DNA from: Undaria pinnatifida
Lineage: Eukaryota > Sar > Phaeophyceae > Laminariales > Alariaceae
Direction: 5' to 3'
Length of the DNA: 64,000 nt
NCBI GenBank assembly: GCA_012845835.1
Contig: JABAKD010000023.1
Coordinates: 15,620,702 to 15,684,701 of the forward strand
Part shown: piece after piece, positions 1 to 11,460 of the stretch
How positions within the stretch are numbered: the stretch's first letter is position 1
Layout of the letters: each line of letters starts with the position of its first letter
Notes under the pieces: generated by a model
Database searches by the model: none
Told to the model about the DNA's origin: nothing
What the model saw: the letters and a program-made list of their open reading frames with translations, nothing else
Program-made: the position numbers and the translations under genes

Positions 1-849
1 CCGTGTACGTTGCTTCCGTCCAGCTGCAAGTGTTTCGGCGTTACTCATGAAAGAGCAGGGGGTTTTGGGCTAACGCTAACGGGAGCATAGTATTTACTCC
101 CGTACTCAAAAAGAGATCGGATTTTGTATTGTACTCGGCGTACTTTAGTATACCATGTGAGCGCCCCCCGCCACCCACAATCAGAACCCCCCTCTTTCCG
201 CGTCAACCTTCCGAAAAAACTCATTGTTCGACGCCAACAACACTATATTTGCTGCGGGTCGCTTCGTCCGTTTTTCCATTCCATAGCCATCGCAGTCCTG
301 CCGAAGCACCTGCCTTATGCCCCCGGCCCCTAATGTTTGCTCTTGCATTCTGGCGCCACAGACAGCAGTGCATTCATTTATACCTGGTATTTGCGAGCAG
401 CCTGCGGGATGTTCTTGTGGCCTTTTTTTCCCTTTTTGGTGTTGCAGCTGTTGCTGCTAGTGGTGCTGTGAGCGTTCCCGTTGTTGGCCCTGTTGAACAC
501 AAAATCACGGAAGCCTCATCCACCACCATGACCACTGGACATCACTCGACCCGTTTCCCCTCTCTTCCTTTTTCACTGCGTGACGAAGTGGTGCGTTCTC
601 TGGCCGTCGTCAGAAGGTAAAAAAACAGCGCGCCGAAGCTCTCTATGGTGTCATCTAAAAAACACCGCAATGAGTAGAGGTAGCCTTGCTAGTCGGTCTC
701 CTCGTGTATCGCTGGGAGAAAGGATTAGCTTACCACTTGGTGCCAACAGTGTGTAGTGCAGCTACATACATAGCAGAGTCCCGTGAGAAACAAGTTTGTC
801 GCTTCCAAATCGGTAGCGTTTCCTTGCCGCGGGGCTGTCGGAGATTGGC
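1..849. other. Upstream flank of the MULE gene, no gene recognised
   Basis: A 163-codon frame at 129-620 (+) is proline/serine-rich and then hydrophobic, and matches no family I know. It could be 5' leader or promoter sequence of the MULE transposase that follows, or plain intergenic DNA. I could not find a long terminal inverted repeat that pairs with sequence 3' of 4695. Confidence 0.3.
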
Positions 850-3800
850 ATGTCACCTCCATGCACAGAGTCTGGAACATGGTGGTTTGTGTTCCTGACA
901 GTGTCACCACCGCTGTATTTCAACGTGGTGCAGCAAAAAGGCACGCAGTTGGTTGTAAACAGTCAGTGCCCCGGAAGCATCACAAGGCCCGACTTATCAC
1001 GCGTTTTTTTGGAGCTGGATGCTGGTGGCAAGCTTGTATCGCTCACGTACGAGTGCGTCACGGCTCATCCACATTGCCCCCATCCTCTCCGAGTCGGACA
1101 CCCTCGTCTCCCCGTCCCCTTCAACGCCTTCCCATCCGCTTCAACGACTCAGGTTGCACCAATGGACTTCGATCACTTGAAGGGCGATTTCAACGGGACC
1201 ATGGGAACCATAAGCACCAAGAACGCCAACAACAACGTCGTCCACCTTGCAACGTGCCAGGTCGCGAAGGAGACCGGCGACGCCTACAGGTACATGATCA
1301 ACCACGCGGTCAGGCATCCGGAGGTCAGGCGCTTCCTGAAAAAGCCCACCACGACCATATTTACCGACAAGCACAAGGGGTCGGACTCTGCAATTCCCGA
1401 GACGCTCGGGCAAGCGGAGCACCTTCGGTGTGAGGAGCATATGCTCAAGAATCATGGTGCGGTCGGACCGGTGAGATGGGATTATCTGTTGGCGTTGTGC
1501 ATTCTTGTTTCCCCTGGCATTTTGGGATAAAGCCACTTCGGTTTATCGTTCCCTCCCGGATGCCGTGCAAGGACTCATTTTCACCGCACGTCGGTGGTGG
1601 CGCGCTTGGTTTTTGACAGCAACTACTCAAAATTGTTCGCAGTGGATTCGCGTGGTATGTTTCGGTCGTGGCATCATCACCAGCGAAATGAGTGTTGCAA
1701 CTTGCTGATCCGCCGCCCTTTGGACGCTGTTGCGCATGCTGGCCCACCCTCTGCACTGCTATCCTGCGCAGGAAGGGAGGATGTCATTGTACTCCGCCGC
1801 AAGGGCGCCGGATCAGGCCGCGTGCGAGTTCTACCTAAACAAGGTTACGGGCTTGAACGCAGTTGCTGGCCAGAAGATCGCCGATATCCCCCGCCACCCG
1901 TGGGCGATATACGCAACCCGTCGCAACGTCGTGTGGGACCAGGTCACGTCTAACATTTCGAAGATGACAAACCACATGATCACCGCGGATGTGAGTGAGC
2001 ATGTCGGCAAGTGTGTTTGGGATTCTATCGGGGCGTTGGGAAGTTGACATTCGCTGCCGGCTTCTCGTCCGACCATCGTGTAGTATAGACGTCGGGAAGT
2101 CTTTGTTTTGGTATCTTGTCACGTCACGCCCGTCCAAGTATCGATGACTGAGTTATGCTCTTTTACCCTCGTTAAAGTGCCTGCCCTTGACCATCCCTAT
2201 TTCAAATCATGCAGCAGACATATGTGGTGATCGCTTGAGACATATGGAGGCGCACGTGAGTCGTTAAACACAACTACATACAGAAGATCGACGCAAGCTT
2301 TCCTTTCTCGTACGGCTGTACCGACCCCCGCCCATCTGCCTTTTTCCAGATGAACACCGCACCGCTGTCGCTTGTGGTTGGCTCCTGTCGCAGACGAGAG
2401 CGAAGCCGGCGCTCGACCTGATCCAGGACATCGTCATGCAGTCGTCAGCGAGGCTTGCCGCCGCCGCAAACCTAGGCAACCCCACCGACACGTTCTGCCC
2501 GTTCGCGACGAAGACCTTCAACGCCGAGCTGGAATGGGCAAAAACGTTAGTATGATTTTGTTTTACTACTCCATATTCTCTGGTGCTACGTTAGCATGTT
2601 GGTTGTTGGTTATCGTGTCCTTGGGGACAGAAACGTTGTTTTGCAAGTGTGACCAAGGTCGTAGCTGTATGTGAGCTTGTTGTAGACGGAAAAGGTGTTT
2701 TGGGGGGTACTTTAAAACACTCTTTGAAGTAGGCGTAGAGTGATAACCGTGGGCGAGAGGGGCTCCCTGGGTACGGTCAACATGTTTTTGTAACTCAGAC
2801 AACGTCATTAGTAATCAGAAGCGCTCTTTCGCGGACCTATGGACTACAACTGTGTACAGTACCGGCTACGGTTTGAGAGGGAAATTCCAACCCGGCATTT
2901 TTCTCTTAATTCGGGACTTCTGTTATCCCGTATTGGCTACGATAAAAGAGAATATTCTCTTATATCGTAGCCAATACGGGCGGCCGTGGAAGATGGAGGC
3001 TCTCGTCCCAACTAACTGCCGCACAGCTTATAGAGAGCGAGTTATTCATGTCACACAACGCAGTCCGCGTGCGCATCCTGAGCTAGCTCGACTCACTGCT
3101 GTTCAGTGTGTTGGTTGCCGAGCAACATGGACCCACCTCAAGCACGTGTACACTCTTGGTACCCGTGCAGGGAAAGAAGTAACATTTCGTGTGACAACAC
3201 GTGGATAAAAATATCTAGCATTTATTCACGTGTTATTTTCTGTGCTCTAATCTCGCACCTGTTGTAGAGAAAAGTCCGATTTAGGAGACCAATTTTCCCT
3301 TGAATCGATTTTGGTCGTGATATGCCAGTTTGACTCTCTTAAATCGGTACTTTCTCTTGAAAAAAAATCTCTCAAACAGTAGCCGGTACTGTATAGTGTT
3401 CAGCGCATCTTTGAAAAACCAAGTTACTCCAAATTCAGCGCGATGGTCGGTGGTACGCGAGCGTCGCGCGGATCGAAAACATGAGACCTGCGGAATCAAC
3501 CGACAGAGAAGCAGCTGGGCTGCATTTTGAAACTGCTTTTCGTGCACTTTCCCTTTCTTCACCACGTCACGTTGGTACCTTGAGCAGGGCACCTCAAGCA
3601 GCCGACCAACCTATGACATGCTACGATAAGGGTGGAGTTTCGTCTTTGCGCCATGGTCATCACCAATCAAAATGTGTTCATCGTGGCGAGTTCGCGGTCG
3701 CTCGCGTTTCGCATCGTTCCAGCTCAACAAACTTAGTTCATTTCCAGCGAATTCGCGAATTAAAGCCCCATATTTCTCCCGTTATTTCAACTATCCCCGC

Positions 3801-4695
3801 ACTGTGGTCCTTTTTCAGCTGCGAGGTGAGCCCCACTGGCGAAGGAGGATACATGGCTTTCCCCGACAACAACCGCCGCCACTACAACGTGGTCAAGCTT
3901 GTATTTTCCAACGACCCCACAGTCCAGCACGTTTACTCCTGCACGTGCGGGTGGTGCTCCAGGTGGCTCATTCCTTGCCGTCATGTCATCGCCACGGCCA
4001 AAGGTGCGCGTAGTACGGCATTAGTGGTTGCTGTTATTTGCTGCGCGATCGGGTTGGTGTAATCTGTGTCCACTTGGCGGGTTCATACGCGGCGAAGTGC
4101 GTGTGAGACTCGACTTGAGCGTCTTTCGTATCCGAGGGTTATCTTTCTCGCTTGCATGAAACTCCTTTCGACGTATCCGTCTGCTTTGGGGTTGGATCAT
4201 TTTCCTGTACATGCGGGTGGACAGGCATGTCTGGACCGGGAGGTATGTAACCACGGCATGCTTTAGAGGGAACACCGGCGAGCGCCCGAATGAGCAGTGG
4301 TTTTTATGGTACCGTCTGGCGTGCCGTGCCTAACACCACGCTGTGTCGCCCGCCTTTCCCCCTCGTACGTCTTTTAATCGCAGCTAATGACGAGCATGAC
4401 AGGGCGTTGGACTTACTCGACGACGGATATCGTCTGCAAGAACTTCTGCGCCGCGGCATCGGACGACAGGTACCACACCGTCCCCCCTGTGTGGTCGGCG
4501 CTCGCCGTCAGCCCCAAATACCACGCGCCGCTTCCCGTGGAAGGGCAGGCGGGGCGCAAGAAGGGGCTGCGCATCACCAAGCGCAAGACATCGAACGGCG
4601 AGTTCGCTACGTCGTCGAGGACGTACGCTCGCCACGTTTCGAACTCCCAACCCCAAGCCGAAGCGACGCCTAGCCTGTCGCATGGCCTGTCGTAA
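850..4695 (+). CDS. Mutator-like (MULE) transposase with SWIM zinc finger, five-exon model
   Basis: Cut-and-paste transposase of the MULE superfamily, expected to act in the nucleus on its own terminal repeats. Proposed exons are 850-1470, 1772-1990, 2394-2545, 3819-4003 and 4403-4695. Every junction is GT..AG and the reading phases match across all four introns. Seen in order: first catalytic Asp in MDFDHLKG (codon 1165-1167), followed by a NNNVVHLA strand; second Asp in IFTDKHKG (1366-1368) with a CEEHMLKN motif after it; candidate catalytic Glu in AACEFYLNKV (1826-1828); a VTSN motif near 1940-1960; a SWIM finger CxC-x9-CxH (Cys 3940 and 3946, Cys 3976, His 3982); and a basic GQAGRKKGLRITKRK tail. 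No stop interrupts the model. The start is uncertain: residues before the DDE core are short for the family, an extra intron at 1036-1152 (GT..AG, phase-preserving) is possible, and upstream exons may be missing. Intron 3 carries a Tc1-like miniature element. The family call is strong; exact splice sites are inferred. Confidence 0.75.
2857..3391. mobile_element. Tc1/mariner-like MITE, copy 1 (535 bp)
   Basis: It begins CAGTACCGGCTACGG and ends with the inverted counterpart ...GTAGCCGGTACTG, flanked by TA on both sides (TA target duplication). Subterminal stretches repeat a CTCTTAAAT-type motif. Copies 2 and 3 of the family lie at 13078-13571 and 13739-14764. There is no transposase, so it is non-autonomous. 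It lies inside intron 3 of the MULE gene. Tc1-like status rests on the CAGT ends plus the TA target; the mobilising transposase is not in the window. Confidence 0.8.
2927..2980. repeat. 54 bp near-perfect palindrome inside MITE copy 1
   Basis: Two 27 nt arms with a single mismatch, centred on the AGAGAAT/ATTCTCT axis at 2953/2954. The outer arm reads CCCGTATTGGCTACGATA and returns as its exact complement. The GGCTACG core echoes the element's own terminal repeat. An expanded version with three AGAGAATATTCTCT units is present in copy 3 (about 13810-13930). Confidence 0.9.
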
Positions 4696-5463
4696 GACCC
4701 TCCGCAGGGTGATTTTGTGATGTAACGTAGGGTTGACACCGCACGTACATGCACAGAGTGTGCGGTTCTGCACTGGTGGAAGTCGATGTCCTACGGCTAC
4801 GTATCGCGGGTGTACAATAAACAGTGACGTGACGGTGTACTGTCGGTGCATGTACTTGTGGTACACTTTCCCATTGAATTGGTTTATTAGTGAAATTTAT
4901 TCAGGGAGTCGACTCTTGGCATTGCACTTGCGCACTTTGCCACAGCCTTCGTGTACGCATATGCGGTTCTTGTGGTCCTCGTTCACTTGCTTTTCTGTGT
5001 TTGCGTCGCCGCCATTGTTTTCCTTGTCTTGCGGGGTGCGAATTTCCGTGTTGATTGTCGCTGCCCGTGCTTTATTTCTCTTGTGGGGTTCGTTCTTCCC
5101 TCTTGATTGTCGCTGCCCTGTCTATGCCATTGCTTTCCTAGTCTTGTGGGTTGGTAAAAGGGTTGGACATAGCAGTGGCATGCCTCGCTTTCATTAATGT
5201 TTCCTGGGCCATGTTTCCTGCGTGTTGATGCCGCATTGTGGATTCAAAGCTGTGTTCTTGTCTTGGTCTGTGACGTGCACCTCTATGTGCGCACCAGGTG
5301 CAAACGTTCAACCGGAGTGGTTCTTGCAATCACTGTTGGTTTCTTTGTGGTTTCTTTGCGTGGCGTGACCCTGGCACGGGTGCGATGGATTTTCATCCGT
5401 CTTGCTAACCCCTCAGACTCTCTCCGTCTAAGCTTCGAATATTGTAAACCAAAATATTGTGCC
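4696..5463. other. 3' flank of the MULE gene, no gene recognised
   Basis: GT-rich sequence with short open frames on both strands, none with recognisable domains. It probably includes the transposase 3' UTR and the distal end of the element, but I could not define a terminal inverted repeat. Confidence 0.3.
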
Positions 5464-5520
5464 GACGTGAGCCGTGAGTTCGACGAATTTAGGGTCGATA
5501 CTCATCTTTGCAAGCTGCAT
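5464..5520 (+). repeat. Dispersed 90 nt repeat, copy 1 (5' half only)
   Basis: Shares GCCGTGAGTT, CGACGAATTT, then TACTCATCTTTGCAAGCTGC with fuller copies at 9473-9569, 11361-11460 and 32244-32330. Similarity stops after GCAAGCTGC. Confidence 0.7.
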
Positions 5521-5524
5521 ACTA

Positions 5525-6295
5525 AATCGGTCGCCCATCTAGGCTATTTAGTATGTTCCATAAATCAAACCCTAATTTGATATTGTATTATGTTACCTAT
5601 CATATACTCGGTATAACCAACAAATATACCCCAATTAACATACCAATAATTATCTGACCACTTTGATATACTAACCTCTCACTAATTTCGTACGAGGACC
5701 ACAACGGTACCTAGACCTCAACCGAAGTGGGTTTTCATTCCGTCATCCACACTCCATTCGAGAAAATATTTCTCTGTCGTCCGGAATTTTTCTCGTTCGA
5801 GTATCCCCTCCCTTTAATCTCGTACTTCGTACTCGACATATACATTTACGGGGATGGGCGTCCGTGTAGAATGATGCGTGTTCATGATAACTAGTTCCAA
5901 GTACAACGGAGAGAAATAAGGTGAAAGAACAAGGCGCTTTGTCCGTCCGAACGAGCGAAGAAAACTAGAATGGAAAATGTGGGAAATGAAATCCAGGTAC
6001 GAGTACTACTCGTAGTAGTCGGAAATATTTTCAGGTACGCACGTACGGGGTAATGGGTTTTGTCATGTTTGTTCGATTCGGTCAGCTCATCCCACACACC
6101 GCGCACTACTACTTTGCAGGTCACGCATGCACACATGCAAGCATTCTTGGTTAGTCTATAGCATCAGCATATTTTTCATTGCGCGTGTCAAATGATGCTT
6201 TTTATTGCTCTTTTAGCACCTTCGGTAGATACGACGAGTAGACAGATTACCTTGCTGCTTGGTACTATGATGTCGCACATTTTTCTCTCTTTTTA
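5525..6295. other. Intergenic, nothing recognised
   Basis: AT-rich sequence with no convincing ORF, tRNA-like motif or repeat shared with the rest of the window. Confidence 0.3.
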
Positions 6296-6299
6296 TGGG

Positions 6300-6430
6300 A
6301 ACGAACACATACTACCGCAAACACATACTGTGATGCGAACACATACTACTACTGTACTGCGAACACATACTGTGCTGCGAACACGCACTGTACTGCTAAC
6401 GCATACTGCGAACGCATACACACACGCGAC
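6300..6430. repeat. Minisatellite, about 20 bp GCGAACACATACTGT units
   Basis: Six or more imperfect units of the type GCGAACACATACTGTACT. The frames across it (HTVMRTHT-like) are repeat translations, not genes. Confidence 0.75.
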
Positions 6431-7340
6431 AGCAGTACTACGAAGTACAAGTAGTTTTGTTGAGTTATACGAAGTACTTCGAAGCACCCCACCGCAATAT
6501 ATACTCCGGGGAAGGGAGGATACGTTGTTTTAAGGGAAAAACACGAAGTTCTCCGAAAACAGGCACCCTCAGGCTTGTCTGACGCGTGTTGTTGTGAGGA
6601 CCAAATCACCAACAGTGGAGAATAGACACCAACAGGAGCACGCGCGGCGCGGAAAAAAAGCTCCCCAACAGCAGTCCTTGCATTACCGGTACTCCTATCC
6701 GTACGAGTTATTTCGGACCGATAATACTACTGAATTGCACTTCGTATGCGGAACAGAGGACGTACGCAGAAGAAGAGAGGCAACTACAGAGTAGCAGTCA
6801 GTGCGGTTGCATCGGGGGAGGCAAGTTTTGGATCGGGGCAGCGAGTTGTGCATCAGTGACGGCGGATCTTTGTGGGCCGGGAAGTTAGCAGTGCTGCTGC
6901 GGTCGCATAACAAACGGCAAGTTGCCAGTTGTATGCGGGATCTTCCACAGCTGGGTTGCGGGGAGATGTCCGTTTCCGTGTCTCCGCGGGTTTTGCAAGT
7001 GAACAAAAACGGGTGCAGTGTGGCCAAAATCGGGTAGTTGATGACATCGAAGCACAGGGCGGGGTACACCCGGTGTGTTCCTGAACAAAATAGGGTTGTC
7101 CATCGAGAGCACTTTTTGGAGGCCGTCATTGGTGCCGTTTTGAGGGTTCGAACGCCGAAAAAACGGTTTGGGATGCTGCGCGTACACAATGCGCAGTGAG
7201 TTCAGGCGCCAGATGGCGATTTGGAGGCGTTTTGCAAACGTGCGAAAGCGCGCCCCGTCGCGGGAAAAAGGTACCCGATTTTGTTCAGAAACCACCCGGG
7301 TGTACCCGATTTTGTCAATTTCCCTGAAAAAAAGCGGATA
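6431..7340. other. Intergenic, no gene recognised
   Basis: The longest frames are minus-strand 6695-7189 and 6885-7295. They overlap each other, have no domains I can name and look like chance frames. Confidence 0.3.
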
Positions 7341-7344
7341 TGTT

Positions 7345-7915
7345 GAAGGCGACTTGATTTTTGTATAAGGGGGCTGACATTACTTGAATTTGTATGGGGG
7401 GTCTAAAATGACTTAATTTTTGTATAGTGGGTTGGCAATGGCTCGGATTTTGTATAGTGGGTCTGGAAATGACTCGATTTTTGTTAGAGGGGTCTGAAAT
7501 GACTTAAAATTATATGGGGGATCTAAAATGACTTGATAGTTGTACGGTGGGTTTGAAATGTCTTAAAATTGTATCGGGGGTCTAAAATGATTTGGTTTTT
7601 GTATTGTGGTTCTGAAATGACTTGAAATTGTATGGGGGGTCTGAAATGACTTGGAATTGCATGGGGGGTCTGAAATGACTTGGAATTGTATGGTGGGTCT
7701 GAAATTACTTGATTTTTTTCATGGGGGTCTGAAATGTCTTGATTTTTGTATGGGGGTATGAAGTGACTTTGTTTTTGTATAGTGGGCTGGAAATGACTTG
7801 ACATTGTATAGTGAGTCTGAAATGAGTTGGGTTTTGTATAGTGGGTCTGAAATGACTTGAATTTGTATTGGGACGTGAAAATACCTCCATTTTTGCGTAG
7901 TGGGTCTAAAATCGG
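7345..7915. repeat. Minisatellite, 31-33 bp GGGTCTGAAATGACTTG units
   Basis: About seventeen head-to-tail units of the form GGGTCTGAAATGACTTGA-TTTTTGTATAGT, differing from each other by small changes. There are no unique spacers between units. Confidence 0.85.
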
Positions 7916-8836
7916 GCGGCGTCAGCCGCAAACACCTTGTACTCGTACGTATTCGATTTGAATTTACAGCAGTACGGCAAGTGTATTGAAAACAACACTA
8001 CCGGTGTACGATGTGCTCGTACGAATGCTACGGACGGCAACGACACATATCAGTATATGCCACATCATACTATGCGACGTGTACGTACGTACATACCACA
8101 GATAACATTGGTACGGGTACCTACTACTGTGAATGTACTGCTGCGGTGCTGGTGCGCCTCGCGAGAAAATGTCTCGACATGCTCCTGAGGAAAACATGCA
8201 GTAATCCGTTTGTGGATCGCAAGCTACAAAGCATTTGGCATAGGATATGATACGAACAAAAACAACACACACCGAACAGCAGTATCATACCGCTGAATAC
8301 CACGCACGTGTATGAATGCTAAACAGAGATCATCGTCGTATATGATACTCTGTTGTTACTGCTTGCTGTGGTGCTCGTACTCGTATATGTACGTGTATGT
8401 CAGCCAAGTATCAGCAGTAAAAGGAGCCGGTATGTAAATCCGGGTTTGCCGTGTACATGACAAAACGAAAGCTTGAACAATGCGTTTTGCGATATCATAG
8501 AAACAAAAAACATGTGACGAAAAGGGCCTGGAATCCTGGAAAAATCGAATGCCCGTGAGAGATGAGTTGGGCACGGCCGAGGCCGCCCTTGGCAGAGTAG
8601 GCAGAGCAGGGGTCTGCGAGCACGATGAGGGAGTTGCGTGCCGTCGGGTGGACCTCATCGCCAGCTATCGCGAGAAGGGCAAAAATCTACGTCTAAGAAA
8701 AGCTGAAGAGCTCTCACAGGCAAGCACCAACAATATCCTACATGTACTTATACACATAGATTACTGCTGTGTTGACATTGCATATGCATGTATCATACAA
8801 TATGTATGATATGATATGGTATAGTGGTATGTATAT
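7916..8836. other. Intergenic, no gene recognised
   Basis: Rich in GTAC/TACG steps. Frames of 60-100 codons overlap on both strands without domain signatures. Confidence 0.3.
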
Positions 8837-8868
8837 TATTGTTGTTGTTGTTGTTGTTGTTGTTGTTC
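8837..8868. repeat. (GTT)n microsatellite
   Basis: About ten perfect GTT/TTG trinucleotides. Confidence 0.9.
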
Positions 8869-8915
8869 TCACATTACCTCGCATAATTAAGTCCGTGGTC
8901 ACAACAACAAACAAC

Positions 8916-9008
8916 ATGGTATGGTGGTATGGTGGCATGGTGGCATGGTGGTATGGTGGTATGGTGGTATGGTGGTATGGTGGTATGGTGGTATGGTGGT
9001 ATGGTGGT
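8916..9008. repeat. (ATGGTGGT)n 8 bp microsatellite
   Basis: About eleven units of ATGGTGGT with two C-for-T variants. It runs directly into the (ATGT)n tract, which can derive from it by loss of GGTG. Confidence 0.9.
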
Positions 9009-9425
9009 ATGTATGTATGTATGTATGTATGTATGTATGTATGTATGTATGTATGTATGTATGTATGTATGTATGTATGTATGTATGTATGTATGTATGT
9101 ATGTATGTATGTATGTATGTATGTATGTATGTATGTATGTATGTATGTATGTATGTATGTATGTATGTATGCATGCATGTATGTATGCATGTATGTATGT
9201 ATGTATGTATGTATGTATGTATGTATGTATGTATGTATGTATGTATGTATGTATGTATGTATGTATGTATGTATGTATGTATGTATGTATGTATGTATGT
9301 ATGTATGTATGTATGTATGTATGTATGTATGTATGTATGTATGTATGTATGTATGTATGTATGTATGTATGTATGTATGTATGTATGTATGTATGTATGT
9401 ATGTATGTATGTATGTATGTATGTA
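9009..9425. repeat. (ATGT)n microsatellite, about 104 units
   Basis: An almost pure tetranucleotide tract of about 417 bp. The only interruptions are ATGC units near 9171-9190. Long frames reading YVCM or IHTY repeats on either strand are artefacts of the 4 bp period. Confidence 0.97.
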
Positions 9426-9472
9426 TAATATCATGTACAATAGACGTTTTTGTGTTCATGTTTTATAACAAA

Positions 9473-9569
9473 TTTTCAAGCACGTCAGCCGTGAGTTTGA
9501 CGAATTTCAGGTCAATACTCATCTTTGCAAGCTGCGTTGTTGGTGCTCGTAATATACTAAATGAGTGAG
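9473..9569 (+). repeat. Dispersed 90 nt repeat, copy 2 (full)
   Basis: Runs from TTTTCAAG through GTCAGCCGTGAGTTTGACGA to GCTGCGTTGTTGG and a closing AATATACTA-n-ATGAGTGAG. Nearly identical to copy 3 at 11361-11460. The two copies bracket the satellite array. Confidence 0.85.
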
Positions 9570-9890
9570 TTTTTGTTCTTCAACTTCCACACAACTTCGG
9601 ACATATATGTACGAGTACATAGGTAGTAGACATATAAACTTAATTACTTAGTCCTCGACCCCCTCGGAGGTCTCGCTCGGCATATCCTCCCCCCTCTGAG
9701 CCCTTCTCAGCCCGTAATTGCCGAAAAAAAAATTAGTTGCTGGGGAAAAGAACCGTCCCGAAGTTCCATAAAAAAATTAGTTGCTGGGGAAATTACGAAT
9801 ATCTTCGTGCCGAAAGCGCTCGGTTGGTGCTTCCCTGGCATCTCTGAGTTTCGTCAGCTGACATCTGGGCTTGGCTCATCAGCTTCGCAC
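9570..9890. other. Intergenic, short direct repeat only
   Basis: Contains two copies of AAAAAATTAGTTGCTGGGGA (about 9729 and 9771). Nothing else recognised. Confidence 0.4.
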
Positions 9891-11350
9891 CGCCCAGCAC
9901 CCCACCGCAGCGCTATAGCTCGCAGCAACGCAGCGCCGTGCAGTGCCCTGCGATGCCCTGCAGCTCTAGCTCAGCGGAGCGCAGCGCTGTGCTTGGACGT
10001 GCTTTGCTGCTTTGCTAGGCTGCGTGCTTTGCGGTACTTTTATCAGTTCGTACATGCCAGTAACATTCATTCGCAGTATCATCCCACGTACCGGTAATAA
10101 GTTTGTACATAATACGTTGTTGGATCACAACGCACCTTCAGCTCAGGTCAGCCCGCCCAGCACCCCACCGCAGCGCTATAGCTCGCAGCAACGCAGCGCC
10201 GTGCAGTGCCCTGCGATGCCCTGCAGCTCTAGCTTAGCAGCGCGCAGCGCTGTGCTTTGACGTGCTTTGCCGCTTTGCCATGCTGCGTGCTTTGCGGTAC
10301 TTTTATTAGTTCGTACCTGCCAGTAACATTCATTCGCAGTATTATCCCACGTACCGGTACTTTGTACATACTACGTTGTTGGATCACAACGCACCCCCAG
10401 CTCAGGTCAGCCCGGCTATATATAGCTCAGCAGTGCAGCGCGGCATAGTGCGGTGCCGTGTCTTGCCCTTCGTTTTGCGGTGTTGTGTCGTGCGGCTCTG
10501 TGCGTTCTTTTGAACATACAGCAGTAGTAGTACCAGGTATGATACAGGTACCACAGGTACCATTTATCATGTACGTGCCGTGTGCTCATCACACGTACAG
10601 CTGTTCGTGACATCAACGAGCATCTGGCGCAGGGCAATTAGCTATCGGCTCATTAGCTCCGCACCGCCCAGCACCCCACCGCAGCGCTATAGCTCGCAGC
10701 AACGCAGCGCCGTGCAGTGCCCTGCGATGCCCTGCAGCTCTCGCTTAGCAGAGCGCAGCGCTGTGCTTTGACGTGTTTTGCCGCTTTGCCATGCTGCGTG
10801 CTTTGCGGTACTTTTATCAGTTCGTACATGCCAGTAACATTCATTCGCAGTATCATCCCACGTACCGGTAATAAGTTTGTACATAATACGTTGTTGGATC
10901 ACAACGCACCTTCAGCTCAGGTCAGCCCGCCCAGCACCCCACCGCAGCGCTATAGCTCGCAGCAACGCAGCGCCGTGCAGTGCCCTGCGATGCCCTGCAG
11001 CTCTCGCTTAGCAGAGCGCAGCGCTGTGCTTTGACGTGCTTTGCCGCTTTGCCATGCTGCGTGCTTTGCGGTACTTTTATTAGTTCGTACCTGCCAGTAA
11101 CATTCATTCGCAGTATCATCCCACGCACCGGTACTACTAGACAAATAAGTTTATACATACTACGTTGTTGGATCACAACGCACCCCCAGCTCAGGTCAGC
11201 CGGGTTATATATAGCTCAGCAGTGCAGCGCGGCATAGCGCGTGCCGTGCCTTGCCCTTCGTTTTGCGGTGTTGTGTCGTGCGGCGCTGTGCGTTCTTTTG
11301 AACATACAGCAAGCAGTAGTACCAGGTATGATACAGGTACCAGGTACCAT
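9891..11350 (+). repeat. Higher-order satellite: 263 bp monomers in a 774 bp duplication
   Basis: Monomers start at CGCCCAGCACCCCACCGCAG at 9891, 10154, 10665 and 10928. Spacing is 263 bp within each pair and 774 bp between pairs. Each pair is followed by a distinct tail (GCTATATATAGCTCAGCAGT; about 10413-10560 and 11203-11350). So [A-A-B] was copied as a block. Monomers are rich in GCAGCG/GCGCTG and hold no intact gene. An inverted relative of tail B lies at about 14950-15160. Confidence 0.9.
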
Positions 11351-11360
11351 TTTAAAACTA

Positions 11361-11460
11361 ATTTTCAAGGACGTCAGCCGTGAGTTTGACGAATTTCAGG
11401 TCATTACTCATCTTGGCAAGCTGCGTTGTTGGTACTCGTAATATACTATATGAGTGAGTT
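11361..11460 (+). repeat. Dispersed 90 nt repeat, copy 3 (full)
   Basis: Same boundaries as copy 2 (TTTTCAAGGACGTCAGCCGT ... AATATACTATATGAGTGAG). Lies at the 3' edge of the satellite. Confidence 0.85.

Noticed and set aside
850-4695. Pack-MULE carrying a captured host gene
   Set aside because: The exons are explained by the transposase itself and no unrelated host domain was found between them.
7345-7915. CRISPR-like array
   Set aside because: 31-33 bp units are directly adjacent with no unique spacers, and the setting is eukaryotic; it is a minisatellite.
8738-9568. Very long open frames on both strands (YVCM and IHTY repeats)
   Set aside because: They are translations of the (ATGT)n tract, whose 4 bp period never creates stops in these frames.
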